64,000 bases of DNA from Peltaster fructicola. Taxonomy: Eukaryota > Ascomycota > Dothideomycetes. A program made the translations under genes and the position numbers. The notes beneath the pieces were generated by a model that did no database searches, was not told the origin of the DNA, and saw nothing but the letters and a program-made list of their open reading frames with translations. Below, piece after piece: positions 9,989 to 22,711 of this stretch; position 1 is the stretch's first letter, and each line of letters starts with the position of its first letter. The DNA lies in assembly GCA_001592805.2 (NCBI GenBank), contig CP051139.1, forward strand, positions 1,426,001 to 1,490,000, written 5' to 3'.

Positions 9989-10682
9989 TGTGGTGGTCTG
10001 ATAATTGCAAGTGGCTAATTGGAGAAGTCGCTCACTCAAGCGTGTGATAAGTGCATGAACAGAGAGGCACATGCATTGTTTTGTGACTAATGCAGGAGTA
10101 TGTAGCAACGCTGGTGGAGAAAAAAGATCTTAGACCGTTTACTGGCGAGAATGTGACATTCTAAGGTGAAGTTGAGATCTTTCATGATGTGACTTAGAGA
10201 GAGTGGTTGGTGATGACGTCGAGCAGGAGTCGACTCACACCTTCCTGTGATTGGTGCGCATTTATTCGTCAAAGACACCACAATCACAATGTCTATGGGA
10301 TAGATGCAGATCTTACATTCATTGTAAGCAAAGGAAGGCGGACCATCGAGGGGTCGAGCTTGATAGGCATGTACATGCCTTGCTACGCTGTGGTCTCGTA
10401 ACTTCGTTCCTATCCTGACAGCCCTCTCGCCGTACCATCCACATCCTCATCTCGCCCTCGTCACCGTCATGCATGCTGAGCTGTCTCGTTCCATTACACC
10501 AATGTCGTGACTGGGGAGAATATCGAAGGAGCCAAGAGCCCATAGCAAGGCCGTCGTGGATCGTTTATTACTACCTGTTCCGCAAAGTCGATGTCTCCAT
10601 CAGATAGGCAAGGTGATCAAGCAAGATGATTGAATGAGAGGGCATCTTATTGCAATGATCGACGGGCAAAAGCTATACCCAC
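9989..10682. other. Intergenic region between RAD26 and RIA1
   Basis: About 690 bp upstream of RAD26 and downstream of RIA1, which is on the same strand. It should contain the RAD26 promoter and 5' UTR. Short frames of 60-75 codons show no protein-like signal. No repeat or structural RNA was seen. Confidence 0.5.
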
Positions 10683-13600
10683 TTATCGCTTCAGTGTCTT
10701 CTGCTTCTCTGCACTCTCCACGATCTTGCCCTGCACAGCAAGACCTTTTCGCTTACGCACAGCATCAACATATCGCTTGGCAACATTTTCACGATCGGCC
10801 TTCTCGCCAAGGTCCTCAAGCTCTTCCTCCGTTGTCGGCACCCAGAAAGGATCCTCTTCGAGCATCTCATAGCCTTCAAACACCAGCTGTGGACTCGCTG
10901 CGCCCGCAGAGCGTTTCCGGATCTCGTCAGCAAAGCCAAATGCTTCTGCAACGGGCAGTAGAGCCAAAATTGTGAAGTTCGTGCTGGGCTCCAGCAGAGA
11001 CTCCGACACAATCCTACCTCTTCGACGGGTGATGACCGAGTAGACCTTGCCGAGCACCTCTGCCGAAGCCTGGATCTCGCAGGAGTACATAGCGAGCAGG
11101 ATGCGAGGTGACCAGTCCAGGAAGCCAACATGAATCGACTCCCGGACAGTTCGAATGATTTCTCCTGTCAGACGACCCATGTTCTGACCAGCCTCTTCAT
11201 CAGAGATGTTGACACAGATATCCTCGAGGAACACTGCAATACCTTGCATCGGCTCATGACAGAGTGGACCTTGCGAGGTAGCGAGCTGAAAGGCATAAGC
11301 AACCTTGTCAGCGAAAACCGCCGTATGGTGTGCGACAGTGTCATCCGTTTTGGATTGCTCGTGGTGGTCCAGGAGACTGTTGTTGTCAGTAACGCCCATG
11401 TACATAACTCGACGACTTACAATTTGTGGCAAATGTTGGAGGAGGTTGCGTCGATTAGCAGATTTTGACCGACACGCCTAGGACCGAACGCTGTGATGCG
11501 CTCAACAGCATTCTTCCAGATCTCTCGCCCTCGCTCACTCTGATCCTCAGAGAACGCTTGTGTAAGTCCCTCTCTGAACTCTCTCAAGCTCAGCAGACTG
11601 CTACTTTCGACACCAACATCTTCATCTGCTTCAGGTATTGCTTCATCCTGCGGTACAATTGTGCGCTCCTGTTCTTGAGCTCTGCGTTCGGAGTATAACC
11701 TTTTGACTGCACCAGAGTGCTTGACGAGGAACTCGGTGACTGGTAGCGGTAGCGGTCGTACACTAAGTTTGACTGTCAGCTGTTTGCTGCTCGTTACACC
11801 CTCGACACGACCTCTGCCAAGTGTGGCATCTCGCGGAGCATTCATCTCTTCAGCTCGTACTATGCCCTCTCGGTACGGCACAATCGCTTGGCCTGCTTGT
11901 ACATCACACTTTGCGAATCGTTCCCGAAGGTCTTTCAGACAGCGTTCGAGATGCAGCTCTCCGGCGGTAAGTATGACATGCTCGCCACTCTCAAGCTGTT
12001 CATAAGACACAGCAGGGTCTGCCTGCACGAGCAGGTGCATGCCTTTGATCATCTTGTCCAGGTCGCCAGGAAATACAGGTTCCAATGCTACCCGCACGAT
12101 CGGAGCATTCGTGGAAATCGCTGTTGTCGATGAGAGATTAGGTGCTCCATCAAGCTGCGAGCAGATGGTGCCGGACTTGAGTATAGCACCCTCCAGACCA
12201 GCGATTCCAACAACATTTCCAGCAGGGACGGAATTCAGTGATTCCAGGCTGCGACCCATTAGCAGGTACAGAGCTGTAATCGTCACCTTCTTAGGCTGTG
12301 GTGCAGCATGTGGGTGCCGTGGTGTGAATTTTGGCGGGAGGACATATACCTCATCCCCAACAGTGAGTGTACCGGAGAACAGCCTGGCAAAGCCGATCAG
12401 ATGCTCTGGATCATCAGGTGTCTCCGTAATTGGCTCTTCGACTTCACCGTCGTCCTCTCCAATGGCAGCTGTGCTGAGTGCTTCCGTAACAGAGTCAACG
12501 TCTGCATCACCGTTCGCCAGTGCTTGTGCCTTTGCGATCTCAGCACGCTTCTTTCGCCCAAGCTCTCGCGCTTCTTCTGCAGTGAGCGCGCCGCCACGTC
12601 GTCTGTTCGTCGGCAGCTCACTCTCTGGGATAGACATCATCTTGCTGACATATGCTACCGTTGGCTGTTTCGTGCCGGCGTCAGAATGTGTCATTGCCAC
12701 TCTAACCTGCTGATCAATACAGTCATGTCCGGGAGACAGGTCGAGGAGATCAGGTATTCGGTTCTGTTGTGCAGCTCTCGGCGATGGCAGTCCCTCAATC
12801 ACTGATACCAGCACGGCTGTGCTCAAAGGGAGCCAGGAGGAGAAGACCGCGCTGAGTAGTGCCTTAGGATCCTTGGATCGAGTGATATGCGCAGGTATGG
12901 TGATGTTCAGGCTCTTCGTGATCTTCTCCAGAAGTGCAGGGTCGCCTTTCTTATTCGGACCGCCCATAGTGGCTTCGTACACAGCCCAGATGTTCTCTAG
13001 GACGAGCTGTACGAACATTGGCTTGAGATGCCGTCCCTTCAAGTGTTTGGACGATAGCACTCGCTTGGTCTTTGGGTCAAGGTAGAAGTCACCCCAAAGG
13101 ACCTTTTCAAGCAACTGTCGTTTCATACCAAGCTTCTTCTCATAGAGACCGGCAAACTGACGAGGCGTGAAAGCCCAGCCGTCGATGGCCGAGCTGAAGA
13201 TGACATTGTTACGCTCGGGCTCGAAGTAGATGTCATCATCTTCTTTCTCCTCATATGACGAAGGGACATCTGCGTTGACAAAGCCATGTTCGTCTTCTTG
13301 CAGCTCAGTCCTTCTAGATTCACCGTTTGTCTTCGCATTGACACGCTCCTCGATGCGCTCCCGCCAACGTAGATCGTCTTCCATACGCTCACCAAGTGCA
13401 AAACTGCCCATGACAGCGTTGACTTGCTCCAGTACCTTCGTCAAGTGGCTGTAGGCTTCAGCTGGTGTGAGCTTGAGCTCGGTGATCAGACGATCGATCT
13501 TGTTGATGACCAGGATAGGTTTCAGCTTCTCCACGAAGACATGCCTGAGCACTGTCACAGTCTGCGAACAGACAGACTCGACAGCATCGACCAAGACCAA

Positions 13601-14026
13601 AGCACCATCACACAATCTTGAAGCAGTGGACACTTCGGAAGAAAAGTCGATGTGACCAGGCGAGTCGATCAGGTTGATTAAGTATTCGTGAGACTGTGGT
13701 TCAGCATCTGGTGCATTCCTTCGAAGTAGTGAAAAGAACAACGAGATAGCTGAACTCTCCATCGTGATGCCTCGAAGCTGCTCATCTGGTCGCGAGTCCA
13801 GGTAGCGTATCTTGCCGGCGAGTTTGCTTGATATGATGCCGTTTGTCGCAATGAGCGCATCAGTGAGCGAGGTCTTGCCATGATCGACATGCGCAAGTAT
13901 ACAGATCTAACCTCCAGTATCAGTCTTTCGTCGTGTTTCTACAAGCCGTTGATGAAGACCGACATTTCTGATAGAGTCGCCTTGCTGCTGCAATCGAATC
14001 AGTCGTTCGGGAGCGACTGTAGGCAT
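10683..14026 (-). CDS. RIA1: Ribosome assembly GTPase RIA1/EFL1 (elongation factor-like 1)
   Basis: Three exons: 13964-14026, 11421-13906 and 10683-11376, giving 1080 residues. This cytosolic EF2-like GTPase works with SDO1/SBDS to release TIF6/eIF6 from pre-60S subunits. Exon 1 encodes MPTVAPERLIRL and ends at RN. Exon 2 starts directly in the P-loop (ICILAHVDHGKTSLTDALIA), followed by RPDEQLRGITMESSAISL (switch region), DSPGHIDFSSEV (G3) and INKIDR (NKxD). A large insertion of about 100 residues with acidic and basic runs (KKRAEIAKAQALA) sits in the middle, as is typical of EFL1 versus EF2. The introns are 57 nt (donor GTCGGT, non-consensus) and 44 nt. The C-terminal domain has GRLTGEIIRTVRE and RRGRIVSE. 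Confidence 0.95.
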
Positions 14027-14401
14027 CGTAGAAGCACAAACGGCAACTGATAATGGTTGTGCATGTGTTGCATTTCACAACGCGTTATATTTTCTCGAAA
14101 GATGACGCAGAGTGAACCATTCATGATGCTTCGTGCTCTCCCCACCCACTCTCCTGCTCAGGGACCAAACCAGCCCCTCCATGAAGAACTGCATGTGGCT
14201 GAAAAACAACGATCATGTTGATCACAATCTCGAGTTCACCTGCTGCTTTGATCTGCGACTGGGCAACGGTGATCGACAGCAGCCGCCAGCCATCATACTA
14301 ATTAATTCCGCACAAGCTCAATGTAGTGCTCCCTGTCAACGATGATGAAGGTGTGAAGCACAAGATCTCGATTTGATCACCATCACTCGTCCACCGCAAC
14401 A
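14027..14401. promoter_or_regulatory. Divergent intergenic region (RIA1 / PH-domain gene)
   Basis: 375 bp separating two divergent starts. It holds both promoters. It includes an AT-rich stretch (CATACTAATTAATTCCG near 14293-14309) and no coding signal. Confidence 0.5.
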
Positions 14402-15723
14402 ATGGCTCAGGTAGCACCAGCATTGGCTCCAACTCAGCCACGGGACATACCACAGTCGCAGGTCGTCAGGCAGCGACAGCACCTCCAGCAGATCAACCTC
14501 AATACTATCATCCCAGGTATAACATCACAAAACAGCTTCGAAAGCGATCGAGTTGTGAAGAGCGGCCGAGTGCTGAAACGTACGAGAAAGACGAAGGTCA
14601 GCCAAACTTATGGATACTATATCGGCCTATGCTGACATCCCTGTAGTCATGGAAGCCTACCTTCATCGTGCTTCGCCCGAAGCTCCTGAACATGTATCGA
14701 GACGAGAGCGAGTCCAGACTACGAAACCAGATCAAGCTCAATGAAGTGACAGCAGTCGCGCGACAGAAAGATCCCAAGCGGAAAGAGAAGCACGTCTTTG
14801 GCATATTTACACCTTCGCGCAACTATCATTTCGAGGCATTGTCCGATCACGATGCCCAAGACTGGATTGAGCACATACGGCAGGAAGCACGCATATACGA
14901 AGCAGAAGAGGAGATGCTGCTCACGAGTCCTGGAGGCGCACGCAGTGCCTATCAAGGATTTGAACGCACTATTGACAGCGGCATACAGCCGATAGATGAA
15001 CAAGTCATCAGTGGGTACAGCAGTTCTGACATCGATGCTTTGCCGGCCCCGATGCACACTTCGTCTTTTCCCAAGGCACGCTCGAGAGGACAATCGACAC
15101 TGAGCGCAAGACAGCCATCGTACCTGGAATACTCAGGCACTGAAGGTCGAGGCTCATACAGTGATCTAAGTGAGGCCGCTGGTCCAGCTGCACGACTTAG
15201 TGCACTGTCACTTTCTCACACCGATGGTCGACCGTCGACAAGCTCAGCCTTGGGACCACCTAATTCAGTCTATGGCTCTGCGCCAGCTCGTCCATCAATG
15301 GGTGCTAGGAATGCCAGTCAGCTATCCGTCCTTGGCTACGGTGCTGATCCTCGAGTGTCCATGCAACGAGAACAAGATCCTGAACGAATAGTGTTCCAAG
15401 GCTGGATTCTGCTCTTGAAGTCAAAACGCGGTGTACGACAGTGGAAGAAGATCTGGATGGTGCTGCGACCGAAGGGCTTGTCGCTGTATAAGAACGAAGA
15501 GGAGTATCGAGCTGTGCTCATCCTGCCTTTCGCTGAGATTCTGGAGGCTGTTGAGATCGACCCGCTCAGCAAGAGCAAGAATCAATGCATGGAGCTGATA
15601 TGTGAAGAACGAAATTACAGGTTCTGCGCTCGAGATGAGGAGACTCTTACGAAATGGCTTGGATCTTTCAAGAGTCTCTTGTCCAAAAGACGTGCTGCAG
15701 AGAAGGATGCTGCAGGACAGTAG
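14402..15723 (+). CDS. Tandem pleckstrin-homology (PH) domain protein
   Basis: Two exons (14402-14596 and 14647-15723) joined across a 50-nt intron, giving 423 residues. The first PH domain covers about residues 50-135 (VVKSGRVLKRTRKTKSWKPT, then FGIFTPSRNYHFEALSDHDA and the signature tryptophan in AQDWIEHIRQEA). A Ser-rich low-complexity linker follows. The second PH domain is near the C-terminus (IVFQGWILLLKSKRGVRQWK, WMVLRPKGLSLYKNEEEY, ending LTKWLGSFKSLL). PH domains of this kind bind phosphoinositides at membranes. The two-PH layout recalls yeast OPY1, but I cannot claim orthology. The lipid target is unknown. Confidence 0.85.
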
Positions 15724-15862
15724 CTACGATCATTGAAACGACATGACAACATCATCAAGATAATGAAGTATGATTGCAATATATACTTGGTCAATCTGGC
15801 CCATCCTCGCACATGCACCGTAACGCATCGCTTCCAAACGTTTCATAATATCATGCATGCTG

Positions 15863-18326
15863 TCACTGACCAACAGCCACCCAATTGCGGCCGAGGTCCA
15901 TTGATCGATTTACTCGAGCACCAGGCGTCAGCGGTATGTTCACCCTGCCATCTTGGTGTGCCGAATCACTATCGTCTTCCTCATATGCATCGCTGAGCCG
16001 AGCAAAATAGTCAGCCAGTCCACTGGTAGGGCTTGCAATTGTGTCGTATTGTGGTGGTGGAGTGATCAAGGCTGGTGGTGGCTGTTCATCCTCGAAAGCT
16101 GGAGGATTGTAAGAAGGTGCGCGCAGTAGGTGTATAGGTCGCTCGACTGCATGGCTGTTGGGGCCTCCTATGTGTGCCATCTGCGGCCTTGCAAGATGAG
16201 GCTCTGTAGACGTGGGCGTTCGTGGCTCTTCCCTCTCTTCTCGTGTGCTGCTCAGACCACTGATGTTTGGCATCAGAGACACAGGAGAGTTCCTTCGCCT
16301 TGCAGCTCCTGGGCAGCCGCAGTCATAAAGATGAGCATTACCGTTCTGCTCCGGACTGGAGTACGCCGGCAGCGAGATGTTGTTCTGCGTCGCTCGGCAA
16401 GACAAGATGTGAAAAGGTGAGTCGATGGAGATCTCGAAATGGCGTCGCTTGCCAGGATCGTTGGCATCTGGCTTAGAGAGTCGCATGATGATCTGATCGA
16501 CATTAGCAATGATTACGCTTCGACAGGCACCAACTCACCTTGATCCAGTGGTGCACTTGAATGTTGGTATATGTCGTATCGAAGTGCAACCTCTGAAATC
16601 GATCACGATCTCTCATAGTATGGCAGCTTGGCAGCTGTACATTGAACTCCATTTCTGTCGGCCCAACATTTGTATCGCCTTCCAGTGCGCCCAGCAAGTT
16701 GCCGGAGTCTGCTGGAACCACGCTTTCACCTCGAGCTGCTCTTGCACGTGCATCATATGGGATGCCGCCACCCGCTGTGATACGCATCGTGCTACCAGGG
16801 AATGCACTCGTTGGATCACTGTCAGATCGCTTCTCGAAGAGCTGTACCTTGCGAGGTGGTTCCATCCGGTGTACATGCTTGTTGGCACAGAAGTACTCAA
16901 TATTCTCCGTTATGAGCACCTTGATCCTATGGCATTGTACTTTGGCCAGTGGCGTCAGTTTGAATGCTATCGGCACCTGTGAGCCTAGAGGAAAACTCTT
17001 TCCGGAGATGACGATGTCGTAGTGCAGTTGGTCCTCCCAGTTTCGACTGATCGCAATGGGCTCGACCTGTTCAAGAGATCCTTCAGCTGGCGCTCTGATC
17101 AGTACGACCTCCTTGCTGCCGAAAAGATTCGCCCTGAAAGCACCAGATCGCTCAACTGTAGCCTCCAGCTCGTACTTGACATTTCCCAGCTCGACATCAA
17201 TTGTCTCCGGGAGCCTACTGTCCAGCGGGAGCTCGAAGTTGTAAATGTAGTCACCCGGATGGAAGGTTCGATAGCCCTTTGCCGCCACCGATGGACCATT
17301 CTTTGGCTCGTCCTTGCTGAAGCTCCTCGACTTGTTCGCCTGTAGCGATAGCCTTCGTGCCTCTTTCGTCGTGAGATTGGTCGATGATGCGTTTGGCGAT
17401 GTTCGATCTAATCTTGTGACTGTCGATGATATCGTGTCGGAGGGCTTGTGAAGTGAGACATGGTCGGCGCCAGTGCTCGTTTCAGCACTGTCAAATTGCG
17501 CATTGAAGAATGGCCATGTATGATTCATGATTGTATTGGTTTCTTCAAACTCGACCTTCCGTGGAGGGATGCCTTCCGGCCATTTCGTCAATGCTTTGCC
17601 CTTGAATTTTAGTGAAATGGCCTTGATCTTCGCGCTCTTCTGCACTCGCACGTGCAGGCTGCCTCTTAGCATAGCAGTGTTGCCTGGAGCAGTGTCTGAA
17701 TTGTCGAATCCCTGTAAGAAGAGACATGGTTCTGTTGTGTGAATAGATACACTGACGCCATTGCCAGCCGCAACCGGCTTGTCGTCATCGGAGGTAGAGT
17801 CCACGGACTTCATTGTGTTCTGGGAATGTAAACTCCTGCCAACTCCACTCGATTGAGATGTGTTAGGTGTGCTGCTTCGTGTATCCTCGCTGATCCTGGG
17901 TCGCTGCGCAGCAGCAGGTCCATTGGCATTTGGTCTTGATATACCTCGCATTGTGCCTCCTTCTGTTCCCTCGACGACCGAATTTGACCGCCTAGCAGGT
18001 AGACTGAATCTCCTTTTATCACTTCCTGTGTTCTGCTGATCGCCAGAGTTCTGTGCGATCAAGGATCTCACAAAGCGCTTAGCGGTTTCTCTTGAGACCG
18101 CCAGCTTGTCAGAGACTGATAAATATAGTGGTGGCTGTGGATCCGAGACTGCTTTTGCGAGGCTATACTCAGGGTGACGAGGTGTGAGAGTTTGGATGCT
18201 GATACGCCCACTCGTTCTTTGGCGAGGACGAAAGGGTCGTTGTGTGGCTCTCGTGTCGTATTCTGGATGAGATGCCGTTGAGTACCGTGCTAGGCCTCGA
18301 GGCTGGTATTGTGTGCAGACTGCCAT
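15863..18326 (-). CDS. Alpha-arrestin (ART / CreD-like ubiquitin-ligase adaptor)
   Basis: Two exons (16539-18326 and 15863-16492) around a 46-nt intron, giving 805 residues. Fungal alpha-arrestins recruit the Rsp5/HulA ubiquitin ligase to permeases and trigger endocytosis. The N-terminal about 180 residues are disordered and basic. The arrestin-N fold runs through SLHVRVQKSAKIKAISLKFK, and the arrestin-C part includes VPIAFKLTPLAKVQCHRIKV and WIKIIMRLSKPD across the splice join. The C-terminal tail is disordered and holds a PY-type motif, PPPQY, and a related SYNPP segment, the expected ligase-docking sites. It is in the Rod1/Rog3/CreD group by layout; the cargo is unknown. Upstream 18327-18660 has a GTGAGT donor and could be a spliced 5' UTR. 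Confidence 0.85.
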
Positions 18327-18663
18327 CGCACTTGAGTCAGCTATGAGTTCTGAGTGTGATTGGGCGTTTGAGGCTCGAGTATTGATTCGGTTTTATCACA
18401 ATGATGGTGGCATGATATGCACGTTGTTCCCAGAGCGATGGTTCCGGGAACAATTGTCGTGAAACAGTTTCGAGGGACAGAAAACAAGGAACGGGAAGTG
18501 ATACTCACAAGAATGACTGAAGTGTCGGTCGGAACAAGATAGTCTTTGACTGGAGTGTAATGTGGTGAGACGCCAACAAATGTGCTCCCGATGATGTTAT
18601 TGTAAAGCGCCAACAGGGTGTTGCTCCAGAATCCCACGGTACTGTCGGAAAGTTACAAGGACC

Positions 18664-18930
18664 TCAGAAGCGGTCAGCTATTCGCTGCAGTGTCTCCGGT
18701 TCAGGAATGATTCCACTGCATGCATGAGTTGATGAGCTTTCAAGGTATTGCCCACAAAACCGTGTTCGATATGATGGCAAGATCGACTGCCGCGGACACG
18801 CTAAGATAAGTACTTTGTCATGCCCACAGTCGTTGATCAAGATCGCGTGGTGCAAATGCTCATGTGTCTCCGCTGCGACTTCGCAAGAGTGTTTAATCCA
18901 ATTTTGTACTGCTTCGTACGCTCCTAGCAA
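18664..18930 (-). CDS. Possible terminal exon or small ORF, unknown
   Basis: An open frame of about 88 codons with protein-like composition (HHAILINDCGHDKVLILACP, then SYRTRFCGQYLES). The frame stays open further upstream to about 19000, reaching a CATTAG acceptor-like site. It may be the 3' end of the tentative gene at 19082-19867 or an independent gene. No family recognised; splice links to the upstream exons are ambiguous. Confidence 0.3.
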   Translation of the reverse strand: MLGAYEAVQNWIKHSCEVAAETHEHLHHAILINDCGHDKVLILACPRQSILPSYRTRFCGQYLESSSTHACSGIIPEPETLQRIADRF

Positions 18931-19081
18931 TGAACTCTGATGCTGTTGGTCTAGGTCTGGAGGACGAACGCTCTGCGAACCTGCGTCATCAATGGCTGAG
19001 GAGAACCACTAATGGCTAAACTTATTATTGATCGCTAAGCAACAGACCTGCCGCTGTTCCGACACCAGTGCTGGTAGCAGG

Positions 19082-19867
19082 TCACTCGAAGCCACACTGG
19101 AGCAAGTTTTCTTGGTGACGAAGACCTTGCCCAACGCTGGGCATCATTTCTCCGGCTTGTACTTCCTCACTTGTCATTGCGGAAGCATGATCTTGTGTGC
19201 TGTGCGGAACCGCGCGGTTGATGTCCACGTAATTATGAAGCGATGCGCAGCAAGGATTACAGCACAGCAGAACGTCATCCCCATACAGCAGATCTGGGCA
19301 CATCATGAGCGGATGTCGCGGCGTAGATCCTCGACCTTGCAGATCATCAAGATCAACCTCGACGAACCACAAATAGCGAGTGCTGCCAAGTGCTGCGGCC
19401 AATGCTTGGTATGATTTGAGCTCCGCGGGGTGCCGCATGTGAGTCGTGCATGCAAGCGATACTCACTGCCGGCGTGATCTCAAGCCCAATGGGACGAAGT
19501 CGGAATGTCTGCGGACAGGGTAGGCTGATTCCTGGATGGAGATACTGGGAACCAACTACTTTAGTCCACCGATTGATGAGCAGGAATCTCAAATTTCGAT
19601 TGATGACGTAAAAGCGTAACTGTCGGCCTTGTAATGCTTCTCTCATGAGCAGAATAAAGCCATGCGCGGTGATACCGTATAGATTTACGTGTGATGAGTT
19701 CACGATATGTTCTAGATATCAGAGATAAACAGGTCGGATCTGACAATGGCGAGCTCGTGCTGAGGAGTCCAGTGCGTTAGCCCACTGATAAGGGTTGTGA
19801 ATCTGCTGTATTGCAGTATATGCTCAGCTCGAGGTCCAGTGGCCAGATCATTGTCGAGGCCCGACAT
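19082..19867 (-). CDS. Tentative multi-exon hypothetical protein
   Basis: Three protein-like open segments line up on this strand. The first starts with an ATG at 19867 (MSGLDNDLATGPRAEHILQY). The second contains MREALQGRQLRFYVINRNLR. The third runs from YQALAAALGSTRYLWFVEVD to a stop at 19082. The second and third join in frame across a 46-nt interval from the GTGAGT donor after EITPA to a GGAG acceptor before LKSYQ. The first and second can join through a 75-nt interval with a weak GTGGGC donor. I do not recognise the family and see no catalytic motif. Cysteine pairs (LLCCNPCC) occur in the last segment. It may be a poorly conserved lineage-specific gene or a decaying one. Confidence 0.35.
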
Positions 19868-20370
19868 GTGTATCCAACCGAACGTGGTTGATAGTGTCAC
19901 AACACAATAGATGGACGTTGCAGACTCTGGTTGTCGTTCACCGCACACACTGGATCTCAGTGTAGTAGGATAGATGGCATAAGAGCGATGCTGGAGGCTA
20001 TGGCGCTGTACGATCCATCTAGCAAGCAGGCTTGTTCAGTTGCCAGGAAATGCTCTTATGAGTGGCTCATGCCATCGCAGGTTGGCAGATTTGACAAGAG
20101 TCTGTAGGATACCAGGGCCAGATTAGCGAAGTGCTTGTTGCGAACGAGACGTAGGACTTCCACCTTCAGCCATTGTGCCAGTAGGAGACGCAAGCATTGG
20201 TTTCAGGGAAGAACAAGATGGATATGGTATGGAGTGAATGCTCTGATGAGTGATGTCACATTTAGAGTTGCTTGTAGTGAACGCGTCGGTCGCGACTCGC
20301 GTGTCAATCGCGTGCCCCATACGGCAACATCTGAAAACGCAACCTTGACGTTTCTGCACAAGCACGATCA
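19868..20370. other. Intergenic region before DPB11
   Basis: About 500 bp upstream of DPB11 on the plus strand and of the tentative gene on the minus strand. Contains CGCG-bearing sequence near 20280-20310 (AACGCGTCGGTCGCGACTCG), which resembles the MluI-type ACGCGT element of G1/S-regulated genes. That would suit a replication gene, but this is inference from a single site. Confidence 0.4.
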
Positions 20371-22705
20371 ATGGCACAACATGGCGAACAATGTAAGCAT
20401 GAGCGATGATGAAATGGAAGGCGACTGACCCTCTCAGCACATGGGCTGCCACTCAAGGGCGTGGTGCTCTGCAGCACGTCCGTCATGCAAGATGTCCGCG
20501 TAAGTATACACAACCGTCATACAGGACCAGACTGATGATGGATAGAACAAATTGGCAGACTATGCCATCGAGATGGGCGCTACTCACATGCTCGACCTGA
20601 CTGCCGACGTGACACATCTCATCATTGGCGATGTCAGAACGCCAAAGTATCGATATGTCGCCAGAGCACGCCCAGATGTCAAAGTCTTACGGCCTGAATG
20701 GGTCGAAGCAGTCAGAAACCAATGGCTGAGCGGCGACGACGTTGATACTGCGGCATTTGAGCAAGAGTACAAGTGTCCTACACTCTCTGGACTTCACATA
20801 TGTGTGACAGGTTTTCAGAGCTCCGAGGAGCGGACTATGCTCGAGGAGACTGTCACTCAGTTGGGCGCGACCTACTCTGGGGATCTCACAAAGCAAGTCA
20901 CACAGCTTATTGTCGCCAAACCTGAAGGAGCCAAGTATACACATGCAAAGCAATGGGGGATACCTTGTGTCAGCTCGAAGTGGCTTGTGGACAGCATAGC
21001 CAGGACAATGGCACTAGACGAAACTTTTTACGATCCTTTGTTACCGGAAGACGACCAAGGCAAAGGCGCTTTCCGACTGGATGAACCTAGGGCAGTGATC
21101 GGCAAGCGTCGTCGAGATGAGTCACAGCAGGCAGATGATATTGGCAAGAGAAAGCTCAGAAGGACTGCAAGTACACGACTGGAAGGACACAGCCAAGATC
21201 TCTGGCAGGATATCTCGGCCATGGGTAACGTGAAGGAAGCAGCAGCTGCGAACCAGTGGCAGGACAATGTGGAGCAGGTAAGAAGGAAATCTTCGACCAC
21301 ACCTGTCAGCGATAGACCTGCAGTCCAGCCCGGGGCGCCACAGCTCTTCACTGGATGGCGGATGTGTCTTCAAGGCTTCGACGACACCCAGAGACAAAAG
21401 CTACATCGTGTACTCCAGGAGAAGTGCGGCGCTGAGGTTGTTGAGAATGCATCTATGCTCAGGCATGGAGAGGCGGTCTCTCATTGCATCCTTGTGCCAC
21501 ATCGCCCACCGCAGTCCTTGTATTACCTCTCACGGACAGCAGCGGATACGGTCATCGCCACCGAATGGTGGGTAGAGCGATGCTTCCATGCGAGGAAGAT
21601 TATCGATCCTGCGGAGGATGTCCTAAGCAAACCACTCTGGAGCGCAGATCTGCCGAACCTGGCCGGCACATGCATCTCATCCACCGGCTTTAATAGTATC
21701 GATCTGAGACAGGTGGCCGAGGTTGTGACAACAGTCGGTGCTGTATACCAAGAGCTACTTGAACCGACCACAACAGTACTCATCAGCAACTCATCCATCG
21801 TAAAGAAGGAGAAGGCATTCTATGCTAACAAACATAATATTCCAGTTGTGACACCTGACTGGCTTTGGAGCACAATTCGGTCGAAACGGAAACAACAATT
21901 CGAACCATTCAAGGTAGCTTTGAGTGCGCAGGGAAGCAGAGAATCGTCTCGTCTGAGTGGGCAGCATCATCGCTCGTTGTCTGATGGACATATAAGGCCT
22001 TTGCAGGCACGAGCAGGCACTGGAACCGAGACCAAACAGCCACAGCTACCTCGAGCTCCACTGACCAGAGCTCCTGCCCCGAAGATAGGACCATTCGTAC
22101 ACGAGGACAACGAGCATCGGCTGTCTTTAGACAAAGGTGCCGCACAACCTTTGAGTGAGCGATCGCCTAACGTGTCTTCGCCCAAGAAGCGTTCACCATT
22201 CAAGGACAAGCCACAGGCGAAGACGTTTGACAAGCCGACCTTGGATATACTGCCCAGACTGGACGCACAGGATCGGCCACGGCAATGTCAGGAAAATATC
22301 AGGTCGCCGGAAGAGCTCAACGCCGATATTGCATCGCTCTCTTATAAGCTTCTCGAGTCAAGATCTGGGCCGATTGAGGGCGACAACTTACGACGCAAGA
22401 AGAGGACGCTTGGCAGAGCGGCAAGCGCGATTTCCAATAGATCAATCTCAAAATCTGCCGAGCATTCTATGGAGGATAGGTTCGACTTGTGGGATGAGCA
22501 CGTTGCCCAGGAAGAGGTCACAGCAGCTCCAAGCACGCAACTTGGCTATGAAGTGCCGGAAGCAGAAGCTCATCGACTACAGATGGCCAAACGTATGGGC
22601 ACATCATTTGCTGACGAGCATGGCGGCACGAAATTGGCAAGTATTGGCACTGTGCGAGATCTGCAGGGACGCACGAGGTCAAGACGACAGAAGGCTATCA
22701 GCTAG
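20371..22705 (+). CDS. DPB11: DPB11/TopBP1/Rad4-type multi-BRCT replication and checkpoint protein
   Basis: Three exons: 20371-20392, 20438-20499 and 20546-22705 (introns 45 and 46 nt), giving 747 residues. It starts MAQHGEQSHGLPLKGVVLCS. BRCT domains are visible as LKGVVLCSTSV to LHICVTG, then TLSGLHICVTGFQSSEE with GIPCVSSKWLVDSI, a third near WRMCLQGFDDTQRQKL to ATEWWVERCF, and a fourth with CISSTGFNSIDLRQ to IPVVTPDWLWSTI. In yeast the protein binds CDK-phosphorylated Sld2 and Sld3 to load replicative polymerase, and it activates Mec1/ATR. The C-terminal about 230 residues are disordered and basic, where the ATR-activating segment would lie. The ACGCGT about 90 bp upstream fits G1/S control. 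Confidence 0.93.
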
Positions 22706-22711
22706 ATATAG

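Noticed and set aside
18341-18637. A minus-strand frame (GFWSNTLLALYNNIIGSTF) upstream of the arrestin gene
   Set aside because: It has no ATG (it opens with GTG) and meets a good intron donor before joining nothing in frame. More likely a spliced 5' UTR of the arrestin.
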